Below, piece by piece: positions 11,404-23,570 of a DNA stretch of 64,000 nucleotides; positions within the stretch are counted from its first letter, which is position 1; every line of letters begins with the position of its first letter. Source of the stretch: Isoetes taiwanensis (lineage: Eukaryota > Streptophyta > Lycopodiopsida > Isoetales > Isoetaceae). The stretch lies in NCBI GenBank assembly GCA_021234155.1, contig JAJEKV010000083.1, positions 1,005,743-1,069,742 on the forward strand, in the 5' to 3' direction. The notes beneath the pieces were generated by a model. The model worked only from the letters and a program-made list of their open reading frames with translations. It was not told the origin of the DNA and did no database searches. The position numbers and the translations under genes are program-made.

Positions 11404-12821
11404 ACACTGAACTTTCCAAGCAGCATACTAGCAATCAGCAGAATGATGTCAATAATTCAAATGAAGGCAGATCTGGATGGCTTCCCGAATTGGTAAATCT
11501 GGGATATTCAGCAGCAGGCATAAGGGCACCTAATAAGGCTGTTCAAGCTGTGATTGCATGCATCAAGCTACCTGAGGTACACAACCTTTTAATCTGCAAA
11601 GAATGTACACTTGGTGATGGTGATATTTCTGCTATTCTTTTCTTGGGGTTTAACAACATGCTGGGACTAGTCTCAAGTTTTAAAGATGTGGATTATGGAA
11701 AGTGCCATGACTTAATTATTGAGGCATACAAGAATCTTCCAAGTGCACATATGAATGCTGATAGTAAGGATTTACATGATCTTCTAGCCTTTATCAAAGG
11801 TCTGACTGCTTTGGAAAAACAGAATGCACTTAAGTTTACTTATACTCCAAACAATAAAATGGATACTGCTAAGGAGACTGCAGCTGAAACTGAGGCTTCC
11901 TTAGATAATTGCCTCTTTGATATTGCTGATGTGAATGATGGGGACCATTACGGGCTTCTAACCTTGGTAATGTTTCTTCTGGCTCAGAGGAGAATATTAT
12001 GGAAGAATTAGAAACATACAACCTTAAGGAACTGAATTTGTTTAACAGTGGAAGTTTTCCAATTATGTCCAGCAGGAATGTGGAGATTCATGGTGATCAA
12101 TTCCAGCAGGTGCTTTGGGCCAGCAAAAATCTTGGAGTTATAGCCCCCATCAGTAAAGAATCATTAATAATGCCGTACGTTTAAACCACGATGAGGTATC
12201 TAAAGTTTTGAGAAGGATGCTATCTCCTTTACTAAGCATATCGGGGAAAATTACTTTAAAGTTACCTTTTAGTATTGAGATCTTTGGAGAAGAAATGTCT
12301 TGGGAAATGAAGCATATATTGGTCAAAAGGGACATATGGCCAAGACCAATGAACCAAGGATTGATTTCTACTTAAAACGCATTTGGAGGACATCTTGCCC
12401 TTTCTTTAAATGTAACTTGATCAGGTTTCTGAGATGAAAAATGCCGGATAATATCATATGGGTAGACCATATGATATGGTTCATCTTGAATAATTTGGAT
12501 GAGAATATGGCCTCAAATGAGAAAATTCGATGAGGTTTGCCTTTATGGCTAGATGGCTGGCTCTTGATCCCATTAAGAAGGTTGTCCTCTCATATATTGG
12601 ATACCTCAAAATACGTGATCTCATGTTGGAATGACTCACGTGCTTGTCTTTGAAAATGATAAAACTAATTTCAAACTGGAGTTTGGTAACTCAAGAGCAA
12701 TGGACATCATAGAAAAAACTATCAAGTCTAGGAAGTTCTTGATGGATCATCTACATGATAACAAAAGAGCTTTGGTTATGCACCTTCCAAGAAAAGAAAT
12801 CAGAATATTAATCTTTCGCGG
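11404..12821 (+). pseudogene. Long exon of the RT gene, U1
   Basis: Copy of the long exon described at 30961 (U3). It lacks the first 22 nt and the acceptor. The frame is open to about 12,011 and then broken by small indels. It keeps the GNEA-YIGQKGHMAKTNEPRID segment that U2 and U3 have lost, which shows the ancestral reading frame was continuous there. Confidence 0.75.
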
Positions 12822-13186
12822 GTATTCTTAGGCATGGCTGGTGCGAAATAACACCGAAATTGCGGAAAATGAGCGGGGCTATTTTGGGCAAAACTACCAT
12901 TTCACACAATATTTCATTCTAATTTGCGGGTATGACACTTATATTGAAACATGCCTTTGCATGTAAATCTGACCTCATGGTCAAAATACATGGGTTTATC
13001 CTAAATCTTACCTATAAGGGTTCTATCCTTAAAATTCTACCAAGATATATGGGTTTATCCCTAATTCTCTGCCAATATGTATGGGTTTATCCCAATTTTC
13101 TGCCAGTATTATTATGAAAAACAATTTTGAAATATCTTGTCTTATTTTTTCTGATGTATCTGAATATGGATTGTTGTATTAAACAG

Positions 13187-15298
13187 AAAAGAAGAATTTT
13201 GTGCACCAGAATTGATGGAAGGGTCAAGCTACAAGTAATTAAGGAGAAAACTAAGACAAAATATGTACATTTAACCTATTTCTTAAAGGTGGTGGACAAA
13301 ATTACCTATAGCAGTACGTTCAAAACTGTCCTCTGCAGATTTTTTGGAAATTCTGGATATGACATTTGGGAAAATACAGTCTTTGGATGGAGGTATACCA
13401 GCAATCTAAAAGATATGTTTTACAAACCAAAAATAGTTTTTACCAGTCTTATTGAGCCTACATGTATATGTAACATACCCAGGTTACAAAAATTTGTTGA
13501 TCCCAAAATCGGGCATATTAGCGCTGCAATCGTGACATCAATATTATACACAACAAGGGATTGAGGAATTGGTTTGCACTAGGATTGAATCATATACCTG
13601 ATCAGCCATTCAGTATTGAACTTTTTATGACCGAAATTGAGAATACCATAGAGCAATTCTTTTTTGTTCATAGATTCTCTTTGATTGAATTTAATGAACA
13701 GGTCATTGAGCAATGCAAAAATGTGTTAAGAAAGGAAATCAGATGGCTTGCTAAAAGATTTGTGGAAAGTAATAGTGACTCAAAGAAAAAGTTCTTGAGT
13801 ACTGATGATGCAGTTATCAGAAATATGGAGTGGTTGGTTAATAATTTGTATATCTCTCGTAGTTATAAGCGACAAACAATCCGGATTTTATCGCCTTGCA
13901 TATTAGGAATGAGGTACCAATGTCGGACTAAGCGATAATGATTTTTGCAAATATGCAACTTTAAAAGAAGATTTAATTGCTCAGATTCAATCTGACATTA
14001 TTGATATGTTGGGTGAAGGACATGTGTTCAATCTTGAGCTACCTTATCTACTTGGAATCTTTAAAGCACATAAGTTTGAATACAGATGGATTACCAATGC
14101 ACATGAAACTATTTTTTCCACCATTGCCTCTATTATAGCAGCAGGGTTAAATCTGATTTTGGATATTTGGCCAACAATTTGCCATGAGAAATGCAGTGCA
14201 GCTAATATCTTTCAGAAGAATAGCATTAAAGCAGCATGGATAGTAAATTCTATTTATGATGTGGTTTGTAATCTTCCTCCAAAAATATATGATCTCTTTG
14301 TAGCAGATATTACCAAGTGTTATGAAAACATACCTCTGAGTGGTGAGTATGGAATCTGCAATATAATGGAAAAGGTTATATATTTGGCTTGGAGCTTCAA
14401 AAGAAAGGTTAATCATGCAGCTGATATGTGGTACAAAATTTTGGATGATGGCAAGATTAAAATTGAGTGGAAAAATAAAACTCCAGAAAGTAGTATATGG
14501 CATAAGATGGACAGAAATCTGTTTATTCAAATAAATAAATGGCTGCTTAATAACTGCTTTCTTTTAATAGAATAGAATAGAATAGAATAGTTTTTAGTTT
14601 TAATGCATAATGGTATTTTTAGGCAAACTAAAGGCATCCCAATGGGATTTGCTTCAAGCCCAGGTTGGTGCAACTTATATCTTGCTTATTTTGAGCTCGA
14701 TTTTATCTTAAGACTAATTGCAGATGGGAGACTTATGGAAGCTGCTGCTTTCAAATTTACTTTTAGATATATTGATGATCTTCTTAGCATCAATAATCCA
14801 AATATCAGAACTTTTCTTGGGCTTAGCAACATAAGCAGCAGCGTAAGCATTTATAACATGGATTACATTGGTATCAAGGATGAAGCGTATATTGCAACCC
14901 GGGACACATCATTTGGGAAGAAAGTGGATTTCCTAAACATTACTATTGATATTGTGGCCAGACATGTTGGAATGTATAATACATCTGAGGTTTGACAAAA
15001 AAAAAATAACACACCTTTTAAGGCTTCAAAGGTTTATACATGCCGGCCCATTTGCAGACCTTATATTATGGCATGTAATGTGGTCATTTCCACAGGTCCA
15101 ACCATTATTATATGCACCACGACAATCCTTTTCGGGCGCAGAGATGACTTAGTGAATCTTATTAATTGCTTTATTGATAAAGGCTTTAAGAAGAAGGGCG
15201 TATGGCATAAAGTTCTCGGGGTATTGAGAAAGGAAAATTTTCCGGGCTGAAGTATGATATAAAAATCTTTGTTATTTGAATTGGACAAATCCAAATAG
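13187..15298 (+). pseudogene. Reverse transcriptase exon, U1
   Basis: Full-length copy of the RT exon described at 23571 (U2). Motif A (ADITKCYENIPL), motif B (QTKGIPMGFASSP) and motif C (FRYIDD) are intact. Frameshifts fall near 13,560, 13,900 and 14,990-15,260, plus the AATAG-repeat stop common to all copies at about 14,575. Confidence 0.8.
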
Positions 15299-15338
15299 TA
15301 TTCTGATGGAGATGGCAAAAGTGGTCCCAAACATAGGG

Positions 15339-15647
15339 ATTTATTGATTCATTAGCAAATGTTTTGCTTGGTATGATTTTGGCACAAGGTACTCAAGGTT
15401 TTGAGTAAAGATGAATTCCTAATACTTAAATATATGATCAATGTTTTGGTATTGAAATTGAGTAAAATCAAGTTAAAGTAATGTATTTGGCAAAGGAGTT
15501 CCCTTGCATGGGAACCACCATCTTTATTGTTAGCTGGGAAATTCCTCTAAGATTAATTGATACTCTTGTTATTGCTTGCACTTTATGGACTTATTATTAT
15601 TATCTTTATGTTGTTTTTAAACAATTCTCCGAGGTTGGTAAATCCTA
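15339..15647 (+). pseudogene. Duplicated RT C-terminus plus hydrophobic tail, U1
   Basis: U1 copy of the segment described at 34870. The same TGA and TAA occur at equivalent places, and a poly(A)-type AATAAA follows at 15706-15711. Confidence 0.6.
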
Positions 15648-15937
15648 GTGTCATTACGTGCACTATATTACGGTAGTATCGATACAAACTTTGTAAACTT
15701 AAGTTAATAAAAATCTAACTTGAGTAAATACAAATGATAGAAGCTATTACTTTGGTATTTTGATTGCGATAAAGCAAAATACATATCGTAGTATTTGTTA
15801 TAAAGTTGGAAAAACAACAAAATTGGTTGCCAATGGTTATAGTAAATTGGCACATATACAAGATCTTAAACTATATATCTTAGTACTAATATTCATATTC
15901 TTCTTTGTCATAGCGAGACCTGAAGTTAAAACTCTGT

Positions 15938-16740
15938 TCACCTAACTTTCATGCAATGCATTGCCCCCTTGATATCTTCATGTTCCATTCAAGTTTGTTG
16001 CCATTGTAAGTAAACTCAAGGACATCTCAAGGCTTAAACCATACTGACTTCTTAAAATAATCCCGACCAACACCTAGGCGGTTTACGCTCCTTTTTGATA
16101 CCGGTGTGCTCTTCTTATTTCGGTCTAGTGATGATAAGCTTGTGTATCCCTTTGTTGGACTTCGCCATTTGTTCTCATTCTCAGTACCTAATCAAGTAAA
16201 CAATAGAAAATAGTAAAAGTACCTTATAAAAATGTTTGGAATATAAAAGCATAAACTTACTAAGCCTCTATTTATGTTTGCTCACGAGAAGAAGCGACCA
16301 CGGAAGGATTTCGGGGTGAAGGTGCATCCTCATCGGAATAATCATCATCCGGATGAATCAAGCTCGGCCAGTATTTGGGGGATTCTTTAGCACTTTGCTG
16401 TTCTTTGGTACCATGCTTTTTGGGGGTACACTATGGCTAGTGTTTCCAACTTGCCGGTTCTTGATTGGCTTCACACAATAATTTCCATCACAAATGTCGT
16501 GGCGATAGGCGAGTTCCATTATCCGATATCTTTGCATAAAAGTGCGGTTCCCTCCACCATATTGTTCCCCTGCAAAAATGTTTCCCGGCCTTCGGTGAAG
16601 AAGGTTAAGCCCACCTCTGAATCGATATAAATTGAGTACTCTTTTTTGATTAGGGCCTACACCAACAATATATTGATCTTTAGCAAGTAATACCCCTTAC
16701 GCTTCTGTAAAAATCCAGTTTGGTCAGCGGTAATTTGCGT
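15938..16740 (-). pseudogene. Two-exon B3-like gene, U1
   Basis: Copy of the gene described at 26312 (U2). Exon 2 is 16187-15938, the intron 16260-16188 (73 bp), and exon 1 runs from 16261 upward. The acidic serine linker and first B3-like domain are frameshifted by several small indels. Confidence 0.65.
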
Positions 16741-17228
16741 AAAGGAAGTTACATCTTAGATTTTTATAAATCAGCAAAAAGCTAACACGCGAAGGTGACC
16801 GAACTTAACATCCACAAAGGAATCTTTGTCGCCATAGCTATGGAATGGCTTTTCGACCGGAAGATGGAAGTGTTGCTCCGTGAAGCGTCATAAATTAATG
16901 CATACAATATATGGTTATTATGATTTGATAGCTCTAATTATTAAGTGCCTAGAGTAGCGACTCTGGGCGTAATTATTAGAGCGGGGATAATGGCTCACGA
17001 GGTTAACGATTTAGGGACGAGAATAAAATTGGTTTATACCATTATTGTTAATATCCTTAATTATTTTGAATCGGACTATTTAAATATAGACTATCATGTT
17101 CCTCCTTAGTTAATTCATATTATTCTAGGTATTATAAGCAGTATTCGACAATATTCTTTATATCCTCAACTAATTCTTGGTTTTCCGCGAATGCTCCTTA
17201 GAGACATTTTGTAACTCTCAGTTGGCGG

Positions 17229-17331
17229 GGAGGGTCCTTTGCTAGCAAAGGGATCCTCCAATCCTTTTTGCTAGCATTTGGGACCTTACTTGCCTTCCGG
17301 TAGGAGGTAGGGATATATATATATATATATA
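17229..17331. repeat. Palindrome and AT tract, U1
   Basis: CCTTTGCTAGCAAAGG (17236-17251) is the U1 form of the palindrome, one C shorter than in U2-U4. A ~19-bp AT tract follows at 17313-17331. Confidence 0.8.
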
Positions 17332-18512
17332 CACTATCTTACTCTGGGCATTAGCAATAGTTCCCTCTAAGTCTTATGTCCCATCCTCTAATCCATGTGT
17401 TGGTATTATCATAGTGGTAATAATAGTCCATGAACAAGTTACTTGGTCCTATAAAAGCAACTATGAAGCTGGGATACCTTGTCTATGATAAAGGGACCAA
17501 TTCATCTCTATGGCTTTGAACATTACAACAAATTGTTGGCTTGAACTTGGCCCCGTGAAATAATAAGCTAACCCATGTTGCTTTTAGGGCTTGATGGAGG
17601 TTTGTTTCTATATGATGGTCATATCCCACAATAAAAACTAATATGGTTTAGATTGACTTAGGTGATGATAGTTTTTTTGCCACTTGATTGGTTTGGTCTT
17701 TACAAATGACTAAGTGGCTTCATAGTCTTGGAATCTTGAGACATCAAAGTATGTTTCTTATCAAAAGTAGGTTGAAAGGTCGAACATGATCATAATATAA
17801 ATATTATAGCAATGGGTAAAAGTTGGTTTGATTTTTTTTAAAAATATATTGCATGGTATAGCTTTACCATGGGATAATCATTTGAAATCATTTGGAAATC
17901 CTTTGTATATGATGGGGTAGGGCTGGAATCAAGCATGTAAGCCTTGGCATGGGAAATTAAAATATGCAACCAGGATCTTGAGAATAGAGTTTGATCTTTG
18001 CTTTAGACACATTGGTATAATGATCTTAATTTGTTAAGGAAATGAATGGGAATGGATAAACCTAAGGGTTTGTTGATATTTTTTGGTGGGTGCATGGAGA
18101 AGGAGTTAACCAGGTATTGTTTACATAAAAGTTACCTATGCCTACCATGACACAGGGATATAAGGTTCTTGGAAATGAGGCCTTTAGATTTAAGGTGATT
18201 TAATTTATTGAATACATGGATGGAGACCACAAGCGACATGGTCATATGGAACATTAGTAATGGTTGGTAGTGGTAGGAGGGTGGTGACATTCGACATTCG
18301 ACATAATTAGATGAACCATTGGATTAATGATTGTAAAATAAAAATAGACCATTTTGGGTCATTGAGTCTTGGATGCACAAACCATAGCATAAGGTTGATA
18401 GTAAATTTGCTATTTTCTAAATGTCAACAATTGTATGCTATTTACGGTATTTTATTATCCTTATTCATTTTATTATCTTTATTCATTATATTGTGGTATT
18501 TGGTATCGTGAA

Positions 18513-18802
18513 AAACCCTAACATCAGCTACAAACCCTAACGATGGAGCTCTTTCGCTTTTGGCGGATGACGATAGACGGATCCCTAAGCGATTGATCCG
18601 GACAAATTTATTTGCGAAATATGGATGATCGACAATATGCAAAATATCTGCCACAAAACTTTCATGGCGGTGGGTGTTCGGGTAACGGTTTTTTTTTACT
18701 AATCTTGCTTTACCTAAATAGTCTTGTAATGGATATGTAAACTGGGATTGTTTATCTGATGTTTATGGCCTAATCAGATTGATATGTTGAGCTATAAATA
18801 TA
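18513..18802 (+). promoter_or_regulatory. Telo-box pair and TATA box, U1
   Basis: Two AAACCCTAA boxes (18513-18521, 18532-18540) stand just before an ATG at 18543. A TATAAATATA lies at 18793-18802, about 30 nt before the ATG of the AT-hook exon. This promoter feeds the long exon of U2. Confidence 0.6.
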
Positions 18803-18831
18803 TGGTCTCCTTTAGTTTAAAACCCTGAGAT

Positions 18832-19168
18832 ATGAATAAGGTAGAAGCTGACACGAGGCGTGAGCAATAAAGGGGGACAAACAAGGGCCAAACTTATAGA
18901 ATTCCTTAGAAGAAATGGTGTTGAGCACGTTAGGTCCCCAACCTTCAAAAGCACAATTGATTGAGCTTTATGGGGCAAATGGCCTTGATCCTAACAGGGG
19001 CCAAGAATGATTCCGGCATTGTGAAGTTTCTACCAAGCTTGAATCCATGCGTGAGCGTCCCAGTGTCTCCAATGTCTTGAAAATTCCGATACCTCCTGCG
19101 GCATTGTGGAGAGGGTAGGCGATTGAGAAAAGTGAAGAAGATACAGATTATGATGTCCGTAGAATCAG
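18832..19168 (+). pseudogene. AT-hook/SAP-like exon, U1
   Basis: Copy of the exon described at 29206. The GRP..GS motif and both SAP-like segments are frameshifted by small indels. The CAG|GTTCCC donor is present at 19168. Confidence 0.6.
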
Positions 19169-20598
19169 GTTCCCATTCTTGATTATTTGGTGTTGAAATT
19201 TAGCATTTCCTTTCCTGAAGTTATTGCATATCTTTTTTGTTAACTTATTGTTTGAGCTTCATTCTCCCTATAATTCATGTTAAATATTACTTATTCCTAT
19301 GAGATAGAGTAATGTTTTGTGTATATCTGACTGGCGGTCTTTGAAAATTATACATAGCATTTGGTTAAAATTCTAGCCCATATTTTCGCCTTATAACCTG
19401 TTTTTTTTCCAACGAATAGTATACCCAACATTTGATGAAATATAGGCTTTACAATTGGTTAAATTCTAACTTGTATTTGTCTTATTATATAATGTGTTGG
19501 ATGGTTCGATCCTAGGTCCACTTAGTATGGGGTAAATCATATTGAAAAGCCCCGGGTTAAATCATGCATTAAAATTAATTAAATATCACGGATGATAGCG
19601 ATTAGTATCTCTTTCATGTTAATTGTATGTTTTACAACTTGGATCGGATAGGTTGGTATGCTCCTTGGATCTCTAATCCTTTCTTATGACTATTTAAGTA
19701 ATATTCTTTATTACGTGGGTAAAGGGCGAAAATGCCAAGAGAGTTCATTTGCTTACACGGTAGCATTAGTGTTTTTACCCGCTTTTGGCTAATTAATGCT
19801 ATTTCTTTGCGTGGTAACCGACCTCTCTTCTCCTGCATTGTTATTTTGCATGATGATTGAAGATGGTAACCGGGCGATGAGCGATTTTTATGAACCATTG
19901 TATGTGAGTTTTTGTATATTACATAATTGGATGGTAAGAAATTACCTTAACTATATTTCAGGTTATTCCTTTTGGTGGATATATTTGACTTATCTGCATG
20001 TAATGGAAAATTCTTTTTTCTTACAAATGGTTGGTCTAAATTTGGATTATAAGATCTGGTTGGAATATTGTAGTGGTCTTATAAATGGTTTAATAAAATT
20101 ATTACCTAACCTATAAGTGGCATTATTTGTGCTTAAACTTCTTCATAAATTAATGTGTTGAGTTATTCATAATAGGTTTGAGTTTTGAATGGATTTATTT
20201 ATGGATATGGCGATATCTATTAGTTTGTTATTACTTCAACATTGAAAGGTTTGCATAGAATTCTTTTTGGCGAGAACTTTTTATGGCTTGAATATGGGAA
20301 ATATGGTTATAAAATTTTCAGTCCCAGGACCTCTATGGTTTCCCTTTTTAGGGTTCAATAAATTCAGGTGTCCTATTTAGTTAGTATAGGGCTCCGTGGA
20401 TGTCTAGTTAATACAAAAGGTCTTGGCTAGGCCGGTCTATATATCTCCCCACTTTGAATCACTAGTCTTACTAGTGTGAATCATAGAGGTCATTGGGACT
20501 TATGTTTTATGTTTTATGCTTTCATTCTTATATATTGAATCTTATATGTCTTTTAGGATGCTTTCTCTGCTATATTCTAAGTTTTATTTGTGATATAG

Positions 20599-21995
20599 GA
20601 AGCTAATACTCGGGTAAATGACACTGAACTTTCCAAGCAGCATACTAGCAATCAGCAGAATGATGTCAATAATTCAAATGAAGGCAGATCTGGATGGCTT
20701 CCCGAATTGGTAAATCTGGGATATTCAAAGGCCCGCATATAAGGGCACCTAATAAAGCTGTTTCAAAGCTGTGATTGCATGCATCAAGCTACCTGAGGTA
20801 CACAACCTTTTAATCTGCAAAGAATGTACACTTGGTGATGGTGATATTTCTGCTATTCTTTTCTTGGGGTTTAACAACATGCTGGGACTAGTCTCAAGTT
20901 TTAAAGATGTGGATTATGGAAAGTGCCATGACTTAATTATTGAGGCATACAAGAATCTTCCAAGTGCACATATGAATGCTGATAGTAAGGATTTACATGA
21001 TCTTCTAGCCTTTATCAAAGGTCCATTTGCTTTGGAAAAAGCAGAATGCACTTAAGTTTACTTATACTCCAAACAATAAAATGGATCTTTGCTAAGGAGA
21101 TCTGCAGTGGCCGAGGCTTCCTTAGATAATTGCCTCTTTGATATTGCTGATGTGAATGATGGGGACCATTCGTGGCTTCTAACCTTGGTAATGTTTCTTA
21201 AAACTCGAGGAGAATATTATGGAAGAATTAGAAACATACAACCTTAAGGAACCCGAATTTGTTTAACAAATGGAAGTTTTCCAATTATGTCCAAAGGAAT
21301 GTGGAGATTCATGGTGATCAATTCCAGCCAGTGCTTTGGGCCAGCAAAATCTTGGAGTTATAGCCCCCATCAAGAAAGAATCATTAATAATCTTTGCACG
21401 TTTAAACCACGATGAGGTATCTAAAATTTGAGAAGGATGCTATCTCCTTTACTAAGCATATCAGGAAAATTACTTTAAAGTTACCTTTTAGTATTGAGAT
21501 GCTGGAGAAGAAATGTGTACTGATATGGCCAAGACCAATGAACCAAGGATTGATTTCTACTTAAAACGCATTTGGAGGACATACTGCCCTTTCTTTAAAT
21601 GTAAGCGTGATCGGGTTCTGAGATGAAAAATGCCAGATAATATCATATGGGTAGACCATATGATATGGTTCATCTTGAATAATTTGGACGAGAATATGGC
21701 CTCAACAGAAAATTCAGATGAGGTTTGCCTTTATGGCTAGATGGCTGGCTACTGATCCCATTAAGAAGGTTGTCCTCTCATATATTGGATACCTCAAAAT
21801 ACGTGATCTCATGTTCAGAATGACTCACAGGCTTGCTGAAAATGATAAAACTAATTTCAAACTGGAGTTTGGTAACTCAAGAGCAGTGGACATCATAGAA
21901 AAAACTATCAAGTCTAGGAAGTTCTTGATGGATCATCTACATGATAACAGCAGCTTTGGTTATGCACCTTCCAAGAAAAGAAATCAGAATATTAA
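20599..21995 (+). pseudogene. Long exon of the RT gene, U2
   Basis: It begins after the GATATAG acceptor. It is open in pieces (20,771-21,055; 21,718-21,990) with frameshifts, several at CAG/CTG. It carries the ~31-bp deletion shared with U3 near 21,510. Its 3' end, including the expected donor, is replaced by the insertion starting about 21,996. Confidence 0.75.
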
Positions 21996-22181
21996 TTCTC
22001 GAGCTGCGACTCGCATGACACAACAACGCCTTCTATTCATCCCAGCAGTGTAATTACAATGGTAGAGAGTGGGTAGCTGCATATCGCAAGCTACCCAAAA
22101 AACAAAAAATACAGGGAATATCCAGTCATAACACCTGGACCCCAAAATACAAAAATATATCATAGATGTTTGGCTAGTGTA

Positions 22182-22265
22182 CCTGCCTAGGGCTTATCGC
22201 CGGGATTAAAAACCCGCCCTTTTCGGGTTTTCGAGGAAAAACCCTAGCGATAAGCCCTAGGCAGG
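22182..22265. repeat. Nested perfect inverted repeats
   Basis: The outer arms are 19 bp and exactly complementary (CCTGCCTAGGGCTTATCGC and its reverse complement). The inner arms are AAAACCCG (22209-22216) and CGGGTTTT (22224-22231). Together they could form an 84-nt hairpin with an internal bulge. Confidence 0.9.
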
Positions 22266-22462
22266 CAAGGCTTAGACAACGCCCGCGCTGCTAAACTTCC
22301 CAAAAACCCACGCTCCAAAAGAAACCAACGTCGCAACGCCTGCACTGCATAAGACCACAAAACACAATAGAGAAGAACAAAACCTCGAAAAGCGAGGGTC
22401 GATTAAAGCGCCGTGCCACGCTAACAACATATATAAACAAAATACTTAAGGGAGGGAGGGAG

Positions 22463-23175
22463 GAGAGCATAGAACATAACCAAACACAACTGGGCAAGAG
22501 AAAAGCGCCGGATGAGAAGTCAAGGCGAATCGCGAGGAAGAAATAGCGATCCCCTAACCGATGAGAGGTTCAAATGCATGCAATGCATGCAAAGCAACGA
22601 TGCAACTCTTGCATGCTCGCCTGCTCGAGAATCGCGATCCGTCGGATCGACTGCGATTCTCGAAGTGCGACCGCATGACACAACAACGCCTTAAAAGAAG
22701 AGAACTTCCCGCCGATCCGAGATGAAGGCTCAAGAATTGCCCCATAGTGGAGGAATGCCGGGTAGAAGCGAGACGACGAAGGATAGGAAGAGATACGAGA
22801 AAGATAGGAAACGCCAGAAGGGATGCGCCGTGAAAGGTCAACGCAGCCAAGGTAGAAGAGAACCGAGAACGATAAGAAACGCCGGAAGGGATACGCCAGA
22901 AAGGTCGGGTTCGAAGAGAAACAAGAATGATAGGAAATGCCACGAAGGTCAACCCATGCAAGAGGAAGCCCTCCTCTCGCATGAGAGCATAGAACATAAC
23001 TTTTGAAACACCGCCGGGAAAGAGAAAGGCCGATGAAAGTCAAGGCTAATGCGTGGGGAAGAAATAGCGATCCCCTAACCGGATGAGAGGCCCGAAATGC
23101 ATGCAATGCATGCAGGCAACGCATGCAACTCTTGCATGCTCGTCTGGCTCGAGAATCGCGATCCGTCGGATCGAT
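22463..23175 (+). repeat. Direct repeat pair inside the insertion
   Basis: Both copies begin with 'gagagcatagaacataac' and continue through 'gaagaaatagcgatccccta', a palindromic 'atgcatgcaatgcatgc' block and 'gagaatcgcgatccgtcgga'. The second copy starts at 22981. They differ by substitutions and small indels, so this is not an assembly duplicate. Confidence 0.85.
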
Positions 23176-23570
23176 CACGCATCTTTATTTACGTGTATTC
23201 TTAGGCCGCCAAAACTGGTCTTAAATAACACTTCGAAATTGCGTAAAATGAGCAAAGGCTATTTTGGGCAAAGCTACCGATTTCACACAAAGTATTTCAT
23301 TCTAATTTGCAGGTATGACACTTATATTGAAACATGCACTGCATGTAAATCTGACCTCATGGTCAAAATACATGGGTTTATCCCTAAATCTTACCTATAA
23401 GGGTTCTATCCCTTAAAATTCTACCAGTATATATGGGTTTATCCCTAATTCTCTGCCAATATGTATGGGTTTATCCCAATTTTCTGCCAGTATTATTATG
23501 AAAAACAATTTTGAAATATCTTGTCTTATTTTTTTCGATGTATCGAATATGGATTGTTGTATTAAATGTA

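Larger units (their letters stand above)
11404..20598 (+). repeat. Array unit U1 (5'-truncated)
   Basis: First copy of the tandem unit. It enters 22 nt inside the long exon (at ACACTGAAC). The preceding promoter, AT-hook exon and large intron are absent and unique sequence lies to the left. Offset to the same site in U2 is 9,217 bp. Confidence 0.95.
21996..23192. mobile_element. ~1.2 kb GC-richer insertion, unknown element
   Basis: Present only in U2, between ATTAAT and GTATTCTTAGG, where the other units have about 10 bp. It holds a 19-bp perfect inverted repeat (22182-22200 with 22247-22265) nesting a second one, direct repeats (22463-22650 with 22981-23175), a second pair (about 22005-22031 with 22667-22692), and three 59-67 bp tandem units starting near 22803, 22870 and 22929. 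Many CG dinucleotides and long stop-free frames on both strands reflect composition, not clear coding. No terminal inverted repeat or target-site duplication was identified. It may be a composite of satellite-like fragments rather than a transposon. Confidence 0.6.

Noticed and set aside
22554-23178. Long minus-strand frames (147 and 202 codons) in the U2 insertion
   Set aside because: Two overlapping frames are open because the sequence is GC-rich and internally repeated. The peptides are Ser/Arg/Leu-rich repeats of the DNA repeats, with no family resemblance.
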